Assembly (NCBI GenBank): GCA_016711225.1
Contig: JADJTK010000009.1
Coordinates: 248,001-312,000 of the forward strand
Source of the DNA: Opitutaceae bacterium
Lineage (GTDB): Bacteria; Verrucomicrobiota; Verrucomicrobiia; Opitutales; Opitutaceae
Length of the DNA: 64,000 nucleotides
Direction: 5' to 3'
Positions 15,855 to 23,854 of this stretch are shown in pieces. The first letter of the stretch is position 1. Every line of letters begins with the position of its first letter. The notes below the pieces were generated by a model. That model had not been told where the DNA came from. It did not search any database and saw only the letters and a program-made list of their open reading frames with translations. Position numbers and translations under genes: made by a program.

Positions 15855-18754
15855 CTGGGGCGAAGGTGGTATGACCCGCTAGCGTCGACCGCAAGGACGA
15901 CAGCGCCGGCGACCACGAGTCCGGTAGGCGCGGAGAAAGTGGCTCCACATTGCACACTGGCTCCATCCGAAAGCGCCTTACGGACGATGCTCCCGGTGGG
16001 CTGGGCCAAGATGAGCGCATCGTCGATCTCGGAATAGGCGACATAGCTCGGCGTCGAGGGGAGCGTGACGGGGGCAAGATAGCGGCGCTCGGCAGTGGAC
16101 CACCGGAAGACGTTGCGGTGTACGCGGCTGACGAGCAGCACGTTGCCCGCGCGGTCGACCAACACGTCGTCGGGTGCATAGTGGAGTCCGCTCGCATCGA
16201 TCGGAGCTGCGGATGGCCGAGGCTGCATGTCATCGGGGCCGACGCGGGCAACACCGATTGCTCCGCCGGGGGTCGTGGTCTGGGCAAAGGCGAGGATCTC
16301 GCCGCCAAAAGAAAACATGCGATCGCCCGCCACATCGATCTTCGCCTCGGCGAATTCGCGCCAAGCGGCATCGAGCCGCTGGACACGATTGCCGCGCAAG
16401 ACCGCGGCCCCGCCTCCGGGTAGGAACACGATGTCCTGAAATCCTCCGCCCAGGGCCGCCGCCCATTGGAAATCGCTCGTGCGGTATAGTATCCCCCCGC
16501 CATCAGAGATCAGCGCTGCGTCGGGACTCAGGAAGCAACGGCGGCCGACCGGGACATCCCAGAGCCGCGACAACTCCGTATAAGCCCCCACCGTGCCGTC
16601 GGTCGCCAACGGGAAGTAGCCCGCCGTTCCCGCATAGAGACGCGCCAAGGTCGGGGCCAAGGACACGGCGGCGGGCATGCCCCATGGGCCATTGGCAGAA
16701 GCGATTCGTACTCCGGTCTGCTCGTCAAAAACCTCGAGTTTAGGATTCGCCACAGCCGTGATCGAATACAGCCGTCCGCTCCACCGCACCAGTTGCCGGC
16801 ATTCCTGGCTCGCCTGCGCCACAGTCGTCTCACCGGTCAAATCCAGAGCGAAGCGGGAGATCTTGGTGCCGAAGGCCACATGCACCCCGGCAGCGTCGAC
16901 GAGGAAGGCCGAGGCGGTGGCGGGCAACATCACCGGCGGAAGCCATTTCCGGGCGGACATGTCGTAACGCTCGATTCGCCCGGGAGTGGCGTACAGTACG
17001 TAGACCACGCCGGCGTGCGCTTGGATGTCGACCCAAGTGCCGGAAGCGGGAGTCTCCCCCTCGAAGGAGGGGTCGACGCATGACACGACGGAAACGAGCC
17101 CAGGTGTCGACGACACCGTGCCGCTGGAGTTCGTACGCGTGAGCAGATACTCGCCGGAGTCGGCAATCATAGCGTTCACGATGCTGTACCTCCCCCAAGA
17201 GTCTGCGGCGATAGGCACGCCATTGTGGTACCATTGGAACGTACAGGGCACGCCCGTGTCGTCGAAGCTCGCGCCGAGATCAAATCTTCCCCCGAGCCGC
17301 ACTTCGCCGCCATTTGCAACCAAATTGCGATCCAAGGGCGGCGCCACGAGATGCAGCTGCACCGCCGCGCTGGTAACGCTCCCACCGGCATTGGTGACCT
17401 TCACGGAGTACGATCCTTCGTTGGCCTCGGTAAGGGCACGAATATCCAGCCAACTCCAGGTCGCACCGCGGATCGCGAGGCCGTCACGATACCATTGGTA
17501 GGTGAGTGGCTGCGAGCCGGAGACGTCAACACCATAGGACACGGATCCTCCCAATACCGCGGTGGCGTTGCGCGGCCCATAGTTTATCCGCGGCGGTACG
17601 GCGGGAATCACAGTTACCGTCGCAGGGGTGCTCACGACGCTTCCGCCTGCGTTGCTCGCCACCACCGTGTAGACGCCGGCATCACCGAGAGTCGCAGCAC
17701 GAAGCTCGAAGGACGAATACGTAGCCCCGGCGATGGGGGCACCGTCTTTGGACCATTGGTAGGTCACGTTGCGGCCATCCACCCAGCAATAGAGGTACAG
17801 ACGGTCGCCCTGCACTGCTAAGGCGTTGTACAGAGGTGAGGTGAAGACCGGCGGCGGGACCGGAAGAACCACCAACTGCGCGGGGTTGCTCGTCGCGCGA
17901 CCGCCCTCGTTCGACACCACGACTGTATAACTGCCGGCATCAGCGAGCGTCGACGCAGACTTCGAATAGTCCCTATCGATGGCGCCGGGAAGGTCGACGC
18001 CGTCCTTCTGCCATTGGTAGGAGAGCCCACGACCGCTGGCCCCGATGGTGAACGAAAACGATTCGCCGGCATAACACTCCTGCGAAAACGGGTGCGGGTC
18101 GATCTGCGGCGGGAGGATCTGGTTGTCGGGACCACGCCCGTAGAGCGTGCCGATGCCGTCCTTGTCATCCTCGGCCAGGGTGTCTAGGTCCGACATGGCG
18201 GAGTTCATCAGCGCCGAGAGCCATTGTTCGTTCTCGTCGGGGTGGCCGAGCTCGAGGACGTGCCCGAGCTCGTGCATGGCCACGCGTCGGAATTCAGAGG
18301 TCGGATAGCCGTAGCCATCCGGGTATCGGAGGGATCCGCGGTAGGCATTCCACTGCCTCGATGTGGTGAAGAGAATGTCGGACTCGGTGCGGGTGGTCCC
18401 GGATGACCACGTGATGGTCACCGCCAGCACGTTCGCGCCCCAGGCCTCGCCATAGATGTTGTCGGCAAAGAGCAAGTCGTTGAGTTGGTTGTGTTCCGGC
18501 GCGGTGGTCGTGCCGGTGGTCTGCCAGGCCAGCTGCAGGTCGTGCATGCAGCCGTTCCAGATCTGCATGGCCTCGATCGCGTTGGCGTCCCAGGTGCGCC
18601 CGTCGATCAGCGGGGGACTGGTCCCGAGCCGCAGTTGCATTGTCACCACTGCACCGACAGGCCAAGCGGCCTCAGGCGAGGATCGCACCCAAGCGGATGC
18701 CGGCGAGAGCAGCGTGATGAAGAACAACAGCGGCAACAGCAGGCGCGATTTCAT
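15728..18754 (-). CDS. Secreted matrixin-like metalloprotease with Ig-like domains and a propeller (N-terminal 950 residues of a frameshifted locus)
   Basis: The ATG at 18754 opens a signal peptide (MKSRLLLPLLFFITLLSPAS, cleaved near SAW). Residues about 22-215 are a matrixin-type (M10) zinc protease domain: the zinc motif HELGHVLELGH lies in RRVAMHELGHVLELGHPDEN, followed by the Met-turn candidate ALMNSAMSDLD. Then come four Ig-like domains (YQWQKDGVDL, YQWSKDGAPI, YQWYRDGLAI, FQWYHNGVPI) and a propeller-like region (YDMSARKWLPPVMLPATASA onward) to about residue 950. After VLAVDASGS (about 15890) the frame is lost and the last residues are nonsense; the protein continues in three or more shifted frames down to 14255. 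The intact product would be about 1,490 residues with the shared module at its end. Confidence 0.75.
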   Translation of the reverse strand: MKSRLLLPLLFFITLLSPASAWVRSSPEAAWPVGAVVTMQLRLGTSPPLIDGRTWDANAIEAMQIWNGCMHDLQLAWQTTGTTTAPEHNQLNDLLFADNIYGEAWGANVLAVTITWSSGTTRTESDILFTTSRQWNAYRGSLRYPDGYGYPTSEFRRVAMHELGHVLELGHPDENEQWLSALMNSAMSDLDTLAEDDKDGIGTLYGRGPDNQILPPQIDPHPFSQECYAGESFSFTIGASGRGLSYQWQKDGVDLPGAIDRDYSKSASTLADAGSYTVVVSNEGGRATSNPAQLVVLPVPPPVFTSPLYNALAVQGDRLYLYCWVDGRNVTYQWSKDGAPIAGATYSSFELRAATLGDAGVYTVVASNAGGSVVSTPATVTVIPAVPPRINYGPRNATAVLGGSVSYGVDVSGSQPLTYQWYRDGLAIRGATWSWLDIRALTEANEGSYSVKVTNAGGSVTSAAVQLHLVAPPLDRNLVANGGEVRLGGRFDLGASFDDTGVPCTFQWYHNGVPIAADSWGRYSIVNAMIADSGEYLLTRTNSSGTVSSTPGLVSVVSCVDPSFEGETPASGTWVDIQAHAGVVYVLYATPGRIERYDMSARKWLPPVMLPATASAFLVDAAGVHVAFGTKISRFALDLTGETTVAQASQECRQLVRWSGRLYSITAVANPKLEVFDEQTGVRIASANGPWGMPAAVSLAPTLARLYAGTAGYFPLATDGTVGAYTELSRLWDVPVGRRCFLSPDAALISDGGGILYRTSDFQWAAALGGGFQDIVFLPGGGAAVLRGNRVQRLDAAWREFAEAKIDVAGDRMFSFGGEILAFAQTTTPGGAIGVARVGPDDMQPRPSAAPIDASGLHYAPDDVLVDRAGNVLLVSRVHRNVFRWSTAERRYLAPVTLPSTPSYVAYSEIDDALILAQPTGSIVRKALSDGASVQCGATFSAPTGLVVAGAVVLAVDASGSYHLRPRWHRSLGVGVSHRISCLRLSATNRRVYCLATTRRQTTFASRI

Positions 18755-18770
18755 GGTGGGGGCTTCGCGG

Positions 18771-19361
18771 TTATTGCGCTGACGCTTGGCGTGGGCGGCT
18801 CAGCTCGGTGCGGATGGCCGACTCGAAATCGGCGGCGCGCATCGGTGTCTGAGCCATCTGGTTCAGCGTCGGCCGGGCTTCGGTCTCGCCGAGCGGACTA
18901 GCCACCTGAGCGGTGGCGGTCAGCGGGGTTCCATCGGCGCGTGCCACAAAGTCGGTCCCGCCGGTGTGATCGCTCACCACCGGATAGCGGCCGTGGGGAA
19001 TGGCGACCAGGGGGCACATCGCGCGGCCATTGCCTGCAATGAAGAGGTAGTCGCGGTCGCCCGCGCCGAATTGAGGCAGCCCCTCAATCTCCATCCGCTC
19101 GTCGCCGATTTGCCCGCCGAGCTGTCGGAGTTCGATCTCGCTGGCTGCTGTACCCTTCAAGGTGGTTTCGATGCGGAATTTCACGATGGTGACGATCACG
19201 CGTCCGCGGGGGGATTCTCGCCATTCGCAGCGGCTATCGATCGCCTTGGCGCGAACGATGGAGTCGGCTTGCGCAACGAGTTCCGCAAAGGTTGGAGGAC
19301 GTACCGTGAGTGCGTGAGCAGGCACGCCGGCCAGAACGGCCGCTGAGGACGGCGGTGACAT
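18771..19361 (-). CDS. Small exported protein with a clipped signal peptide
   Basis: From the ATG at 19361 this gives 196 residues. The mature part (LTVRPPTFAELVAQADSIVR, then VTIVKFRIETTLKGTAASEI, FGAGDRDYLFIAGNGRAMCP) looks like one beta-rich domain; I do not recognise a named family. The start is odd: MSPPSSAAVLAGVPAHA keeps the hydrophobic end and cleavage site of a signal peptide but lacks the basic N-terminus. That region overlaps, in another frame, the end of the GDSL gene's shared module, whose usual GP ending is missing. A deletion joining the two genes would explain both. The stop lies 17 nt before the ATG of the matrixin-like gene, so the two may be co-transcribed. Confidence 0.6.
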   Translation of the reverse strand: MSPPSSAAVLAGVPAHALTVRPPTFAELVAQADSIVRAKAIDSRCEWRESPRGRVIVTIVKFRIETTLKGTAASEIELRQLGGQIGDERMEIEGLPQFGAGDRDYLFIAGNGRAMCPLVAIPHGRYPVVSDHTGGTDFVARADGTPLTATAQVASPLGETEARPTLNQMAQTPMRAADFESAIRTELSRPRQASAQ

Positions 19362-21371
19362 CGACGCCGGCAGGGTCGAAGAGCTGCGTCTGGATGGTCT
19401 GCGCCGCAGCGGCCCGGCCACAGGAGTCCTGCCCGGCTCCCATGGTGACCTGCGCGAGGCCGCCGACGGTGATGCTGGCGCCATTGGGCTGGGCCAGCGC
19501 TCCGCCGGCGATCTTGACGCTGATCGTGCCTCCGGGGCCGAAATACCCAGGATAGGGGGTCGCCGAGCCTCGGGCCGAAATCTCGTGCACGACCCGGGCG
19601 AGCTCATCCCGATCACGGTGGGCGCGTAGATGCCGGAGAAGCCGGTTCCGGAATTGTACGAGGCGTTGCCTTGATGGATACCCCCGAGACCGCCGTTGGT
19701 GGAGACGATGCCGGCGACGGCGACATCAGCCCAGCCGGCGTAGGCCGCATCCGGGCGGGTGACGCCGGGGTTGGTGGCCGTACCCACCGAGTAGATGGTG
19801 AAGTGGGTGGAGGCGTCGGCCCCGGCGAGGATGATCGTCGCCTTGCCTCGCATGTATTCGATCCCAGTTTGGTTGTAGAGCGTGGGAGCCATGGGACCGG
19901 CGACCGTCGTAGGATCGAGCACGATGGTGATGGCACCCGCGCCCGACATCTCGACCTGGACGATGCTGTTGTTGGTGTCGAGGTACGAGCAGCGCGCGAT
20001 CTGGTCGGGATCGGCCGTGAAAGTTCCGGCCGCACCGGTGAGCAGGAACTGGTCGTAGGTGTGTCCGTTGGAATGGTGGATGTCCTGCCACTCGGGGCGG
20101 GTGGTGAGACTGCCGGCGGTACGCTGGCCCGGCACCGGTATGACGCCGAGCACCACCGGGGTGGAAAGCGTGGTGGCGCCCGAGCCCGTCACGGCGCAGT
20201 CGTAAAGGCCGGCGTGATCGGGGCCGACAGCCGGAAGGTTGAGCGTTGCGGAAGCGGCTTCTTGCACAACGAGGCCGCCCTTGGACCATTGATAGCTTGA
20301 GGCGCAGGAGGCCTCCACGCTGAGTGTGGCGGGTTGCAGGGAAACCACAGCCATGCACCCCGTCTGGGTGGTTATCACGGGAGGGCCGCCTTCGAGGCCG
20401 AGCACGTCGGTGAGAATCTCGGTGGGCAGCAGTAGCGTAAAACCGCCGTCGTAGTGCGAGTTCATCGCGCCCAGGATGGCGTTGGCGATCAGGGCTTGGG
20501 CGGCGGTGGAGGCGTGGAAACCGTCTTTGGCGAAAAGGTACTGGGGGCGGTTCTCCGCATCCCCGGAATTGAAGAACGGAAGCCCGCCGATGAGAAATTC
20601 GGTGTCGCCAGCAATCGAACGCGTGATTGAGCAGATGTCAGCGTAGGCGATGCCGCGCTCGGTGGCGAGAGCGGCGAGGAACGTGTTGAGCTCGCCGATG
20701 CGCGCGGAAGCCACCGCGCGCAGGGCTGGATCGGGCACCCGGCCCTTCACGGATGGCGTGACGCCGACATCGGGTGCGTTGACCAGGACAACCTTTAACG
20801 CGGCATTCTGGGTGCGTACGAAATCGATCGTGGTGGCGAGATTATCGCGGATTGCCGCGAGGTCGGCGTTGGTGGCCACGCTGGTGCAAAGTTCCGTGTA
20901 GAGGGCGCTGAGGTCGTTGCCCGAACAGAATACCACCACCCAGGCGACGGAGCCGTCGCGCAGCTGGGTCTTCAGTTTGGGGCAGGACACGGCATCGAGC
21001 AGTTGCTCCGCCGTACTCGGAAACAGGGGAGGATTGAGGAGCTCGACGAGGTCAGTGGTGCGGAACCCGGGCACGGCCCAGTTGAAGGCATGCCCGCCAT
21101 TGCGGTAGTCGGGATAGGAGGCGAGCTGGCCGGAGTAGTGGCCGAAGGAGATCTCGTCGGCGCGGGCGACCGCGAGGATCTCGACCCAGTTGGCGATATT
21201 GGCCTCGAGGGGATTGCTGGCGGGGGCAGAAAATGGAATCTCGAACGCGTACTCTTCCGAGAGGCTGTCGCCCAGCACCAGCACGTTTTGCGGAGCGGCG
21301 GGCAGCGCGAGCGCGCCGAGGAGGAACAGGGTGGCGAGAGCGGCGAGGCTCGGGCGACGCGTGGCGTGCAT
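18771..21371 (-). CDS. Secreted GDSL/SGNH esterase with Ig-like domain and shared module (frame lost near 19600)
   Basis: The start is the ATG at 21371, giving a signal peptide (MHATRRPSLAALATLFLLGA). The SGNH hydrolase domain (about 30-345) has block I VLVLGDSLSEEY with the nucleophile Ser, a block III-like GND (FCSGNDLSAL), and the Asp-His pair in FAKDGFHAST. It should hydrolyse esters such as acetylated glycans or lipids. An Ig-like domain follows (YQWSKGGLVV...HAGLYDCAV), then the shared module. After APTVIGMSSP (about 19600) the frame goes off register; the correct continuation VVHEISARGSATPYPGYFGP lies in the frame at 19234-19590. The long frame stays open by chance and runs into the small exported protein that shares its register, so the uncorrected 866-residue product is partly nonsense. 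Confidence 0.75.
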   Translation of the reverse strand: MHATRRPSLAALATLFLLGALALPAAPQNVLVLGDSLSEEYAFEIPFSAPASNPLEANIANWVEILAVARADEISFGHYSGQLASYPDYRNGGHAFNWAVPGFRTTDLVELLNPPLFPSTAEQLLDAVSCPKLKTQLRDGSVAWVVVFCSGNDLSALYTELCTSVATNADLAAIRDNLATTIDFVRTQNAALKVVLVNAPDVGVTPSVKGRVPDPALRAVASARIGELNTFLAALATERGIAYADICSITRSIAGDTEFLIGGLPFFNSGDAENRPQYLFAKDGFHASTAAQALIANAILGAMNSHYDGGFTLLLPTEILTDVLGLEGGPPVITTQTGCMAVVSLQPATLSVEASCASSYQWSKGGLVVQEAASATLNLPAVGPDHAGLYDCAVTGSGATTLSTPVVLGVIPVPGQRTAGSLTTRPEWQDIHHSNGHTYDQFLLTGAAGTFTADPDQIARCSYLDTNNSIVQVEMSGAGAITIVLDPTTVAGPMAPTLYNQTGIEYMRGKATIILAGADASTHFTIYSVGTATNPGVTRPDAAYAGWADVAVAGIVSTNGGLGGIHQGNASYNSGTGFSGIYAPTVIGMSSPGSCTRFRPEARRPPILGISAPEARSASRSPAERWPSPMAPASPSAASRRSPWEPGRTPVAGPLRRRPSRRSSSTLPASMSPPSSAAVLAGVPAHALTVRPPTFAELVAQADSIVRAKAIDSRCEWRESPRGRVIVTIVKFRIETTLKGTAASEIELRQLGGQIGDERMEIEGLPQFGAGDRDYLFIAGNGRAMCPLVAIPHGRYPVVSDHTGGTDFVARADGTPLTATAQVASPLGETEARPTLNQMAQTPMRAADFESAIRTELSRPRQASAQ
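19234..19590 (-). pseudogene. Shifted-frame remainder of the GDSL protein's shared module
   Basis: This frame carries the last part of the module: VKIAGGALAQPNGASITVGG, GAGQDSCGRAAAAQTIQTQL, DPAGVDVTAVLS. In the sister copies the module ends two to five residues later with GP and a stop. Here it runs on as GRSGRRACSRTHG to a stop at 19234 with no resemblance to the family. The usual end has been replaced by the signal-peptide coding region of the downstream gene. It joins the GDSL frame by a one-base shift at about 19600. Confidence 0.6.
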
Positions 21372-21415
21372 AGTCCAATCATGCACGAGACCCTGTGTCC
21401 GGAAAGGCAATTCCC

Positions 21416-21440
21416 GGCTCGGGCGGAGCCTCGCCCTCCA
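21416..21440. repeat. Dispersed 25-bp repeat (GGCTCGGGCGGAGCC family), copy 2
   Basis: Identical over 25 bp to 10384-10408, in the same orientation, in the gap between the GDSL gene start and the end of ruvA. A third, inverted copy with one mismatch is at 38081-38105. Confidence 0.6.
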
Positions 21441-21482
21441 ATCAACCAGACGAAAGGCCCCCTCCCGCAATCAGATCGATGG

Positions 21483-22082
21483 CTAGGCGAGTGCCTTCTT
21501 GATCAACGCCTCAGTGGTGGCGGCGCCGCCGAGGGCGGCCAGCGCCTTGCGCACGGCTTTGTCGGCATCCGGCGGACGATAACCCAGGGCAACGAGCGCG
21601 GCCAAGGCATCGCCGAGTACCGAGGGTTCGGATGCCGCGGCGGCTCCGGCTCCGCTTGGGGCGACGATCTGCGAGATCGGGCCCATCTTGTCCTTCAAAT
21701 CGAGAATGATCCGCTCGGCCGTTTTTCGGCCGATGCCTGGGCACTTCGAGAGCAGATCCGCATCGGAGGCGACGATCGCGCTCTGCAGCGAGGGCAGGGA
21801 AAGGTGGCTCATCAACGCCAGGCCCACCTTCGGGCCCACGCCGCTGACCTTCTCGATGAGCATGCGAAAAAAGTCGCGCTCCGCCGCGCTGGCGAAACCG
21901 TAGAGCGCCTGCGAGTCCTCGCGGTAAACGACGACGGTGTGCAGAAAAGCCGGTTGCCCGGCGGAGGGCAGCTTCTCGGCGGTCGTCACCGGAACATTGA
22001 TCTCGTAGCCAACTCCAGCCACCTCGAGCACCGCGCGTAGCGGAGTGGTCGACAGCAGGGTCCCGCGCAGACTGGCGATCAT
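21483..22082 (-). CDS. ruvA: Holliday junction branch migration subunit RuvA
   Basis: At 199 residues this has the usual RuvA length and domain order. Residues 1-65 form the OB-fold (MIASLRGTLL...VAGVGYEINV), 70-145 the double helix-hairpin-helix that grips the junction (LIEKVSGVGPKVGLALMSHL and CPGIGRKTAERIILDLKDK), and the last 50 the RuvB-contacting UBA-like domain (DALAALVALGYRPPDADKAV). RuvA tetramers bind four-way junctions and recruit the RuvB motor. The ATG overlaps the dapB stop (22079-22082), so it is translated with the lysine genes; ruvB and ruvC are not next to it. Confidence 0.96.
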   Translation of the reverse strand: MIASLRGTLLSTTPLRAVLEVAGVGYEINVPVTTAEKLPSAGQPAFLHTVVVYREDSQALYGFASAAERDFFRMLIEKVSGVGPKVGLALMSHLSLPSLQSAIVASDADLLSKCPGIGRKTAERIILDLKDKMGPISQIVAPSGAGAAAASEPSVLGDALAALVALGYRPPDADKAVRKALAALGGAATTEALIKKALA

Positions 22083-22834
22083 GAGGTGGAGGCGGGTTTG
22101 CGGAAGCCAAGCACGTCCTGCATGTCGTAAAGCCCGGCCGGGCGGCCGGCGGACCAGACCGCGGCGTGGAGCGCGCCACGGGCGAAAATTCCGCGGTCAG
22201 AGGCCTTGTGGGTGAGCTCTACGCGTTCGCCCAGCGCAGCGAAGACGACGGTGTGATCGCCCACGACGTCGCCGCCGCGTAGCGAATGGATCCCGATCTC
22301 GCGCTTGGTGCGTTCGCCGGTGATACCCTGGCGGCCGTACCGCAGGTCAGTCTCGTTGAGGTCGCGGGCGCGCATCAGGACTTCCACGAGGTTGGCGGCG
22401 GTGCCGCTGGGGGCGTCCTTCTTGAAACGATGGTGCATCTCGATCACCTCGGCGTCGTAGCTGGAGTCGAGCACCCGGGCGGCCTCGGCAGTGAGATGGT
22501 AGAGCAGGTTGACGCCCACCGAGTAGTTGCCCGTCCAAACGCAGGGAATGGCGGCGGCGACGCGGGCCGAGAGCTTGGCCTTCTCCTCGAAGGAATGGCC
22601 GGTGGTGCCGACGACGAGCGCCTTGCCGTGGCGGATCGCCAGCTCGATCAGGCCGGCGGTGACGGAGTGATGGCTGAAGTCGACGACAACGTCGGCGGAG
22701 GGTAGGGCGGCGGCGAGGTCGTCGCCCTGGTCGAGGGCGGCGGAGACGGTCAAGCCGAGCTCCTTGGCGGTGGCCAGCAGCGCGAGGCCCATGCGGCCCT
22801 TCGCACCATTGATGAGAATACGGGGAGAGGACAT
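22079..22834 (-). CDS. dapB: 4-hydroxy-tetrahydrodipicolinate reductase
   Basis: DapB reduces the DapA product with NAD(P)H in lysine and diaminopimelate synthesis. The 251-residue protein has the N-terminal dinucleotide motif NGAKGRMGLAL, the middle GTTGHSFEEK, and the catalytic stretch EMHHRFKKDAPSGTA with the His pair, the Lys and the substrate-binding loop. It lies 3 nt downstream of dapA and overlaps ruvA by 4 nt, so all three form one operon. No unusual feature. Confidence 0.96.
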   Translation of the reverse strand: MSSPRILINGAKGRMGLALLATAKELGLTVSAALDQGDDLAAALPSADVVVDFSHHSVTAGLIELAIRHGKALVVGTTGHSFEEKAKLSARVAAAIPCVWTGNYSVGVNLLYHLTAEAARVLDSSYDAEVIEMHHRFKKDAPSGTAANLVEVLMRARDLNETDLRYGRQGITGERTKREIGIHSLRGGDVVGDHTVVFAALGERVELTHKASDRGIFARGALHAAVWSAGRPAGLYDMQDVLGFRKPASTS

Positions 22835-22837
22835 GGG

Positions 22838-23728
22838 TCAGAGGCCGAGACCGGCGAGGGTCTTGTCGAGAAGGGCGCGGCTCGAGTCGGTGAGTTCGCA
22901 GAGCGGCAGGCGCACTTCCGGCGTACCGATGAGGCGGAGGCGCGCCATCGCGTATTTCACCGGCACCGGGTTGGGCTCGACGAAGAGATTCTTGAAGAGG
23001 GGTTGCAGGCGCTGATGCAGGACGGCGGCCTCGGCAAGTTCGCCGGCGAGGGCGAGATCACAGAGGGCCACCACTTCGGCAGGCAACAGATTGGAAGCAA
23101 CGGAGATGACCCCCTTCGCCCCGAGGGAGATGAAGGGCAGGGTGAGGCCGTCGTCGCCGCAGAGGATGGTGACCGAGTCGCCGCAGGTCTGCTTGAGCTG
23201 GTCCACGCGGTCGCAGGAACCACCGGCCTCCTTGATGTGGTTAATGTGCGGGAACGCGGCGCGCAGCCGGGCCACGGTCGGTACGGCAATCTCGATGCCG
23301 CAGCGGCCGGGAATCGAGTAGAGCACGATCGGCTTCGTGGTGGCCTCGGCGATCGCGGCGAAATGGCGGAAGAGCCCTTCCTGGCTTGGCTTGTTGTAGT
23401 AGGGGGCGACCACGAGCATGGCATCCGCGCCCGCAGCGTCGGCCTTCCGGGTGAGCTCCACGGCTTCGCGGGTGCAGTTCGAGCCGGTGCCGGCCATGAC
23501 CGGGATGCGACCAGCGGTGCGCACGACCACGCGACGGATCACCTCAAGGTGCTCGTCGTAGTCGAGGGTCGGCGACTCGCCGGTGGTACCCATCGGCACC
23601 AGGCCTTTGATGCCGGCGGCAATCTGGGCGTCGACGAGACGATCCAAATCGTCATAGGCGACTTTGCCGTTGCGGAACGGCGTCACAAGGGCGGTGATGG
23701 CACCGGTGAACTCGCGCGGTTGACTCAT
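22838..23728 (-). CDS. dapA: 4-hydroxy-tetrahydrodipicolinate synthase
   Basis: A 296-residue TIM-barrel aldolase that condenses pyruvate with aspartate semialdehyde, the first committed step to lysine and diaminopimelate. The pyruvate-binding GTTGES (T48/T49), the Tyr of VLYSIPGRCG (Y137) and the Schiff-base Lys in NHIKEAGG (K166) are all present. It heads the dapA-dapB-ruvA operon and is divergent from pilT; the 126-bp gap 23729-23854 should hold both promoters. Confidence 0.97.
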   Translation of the reverse strand: MSQPREFTGAITALVTPFRNGKVAYDDLDRLVDAQIAAGIKGLVPMGTTGESPTLDYDEHLEVIRRVVVRTAGRIPVMAGTGSNCTREAVELTRKADAAGADAMLVVAPYYNKPSQEGLFRHFAAIAEATTKPIVLYSIPGRCGIEIAVPTVARLRAAFPHINHIKEAGGSCDRVDQLKQTCGDSVTILCGDDGLTLPFISLGAKGVISVASNLLPAEVVALCDLALAGELAEAAVLHQRLQPLFKNLFVEPNPVPVKYAMARLRLIGTPEVRLPLCELTDSSRALLDKTLAGLGL

Positions 23729-23854
23729 GCTTAGGGATTTTTGATCGGCGGTTTACGAAACAAGACCTTGAGGAGCAATGCAGCGTTCAATAGGTAAAAT
23801 CCATCCCATTTTCCCCAACGGAGCTTTTCCGCGCGGAAACAAGACCCAGCCCTA

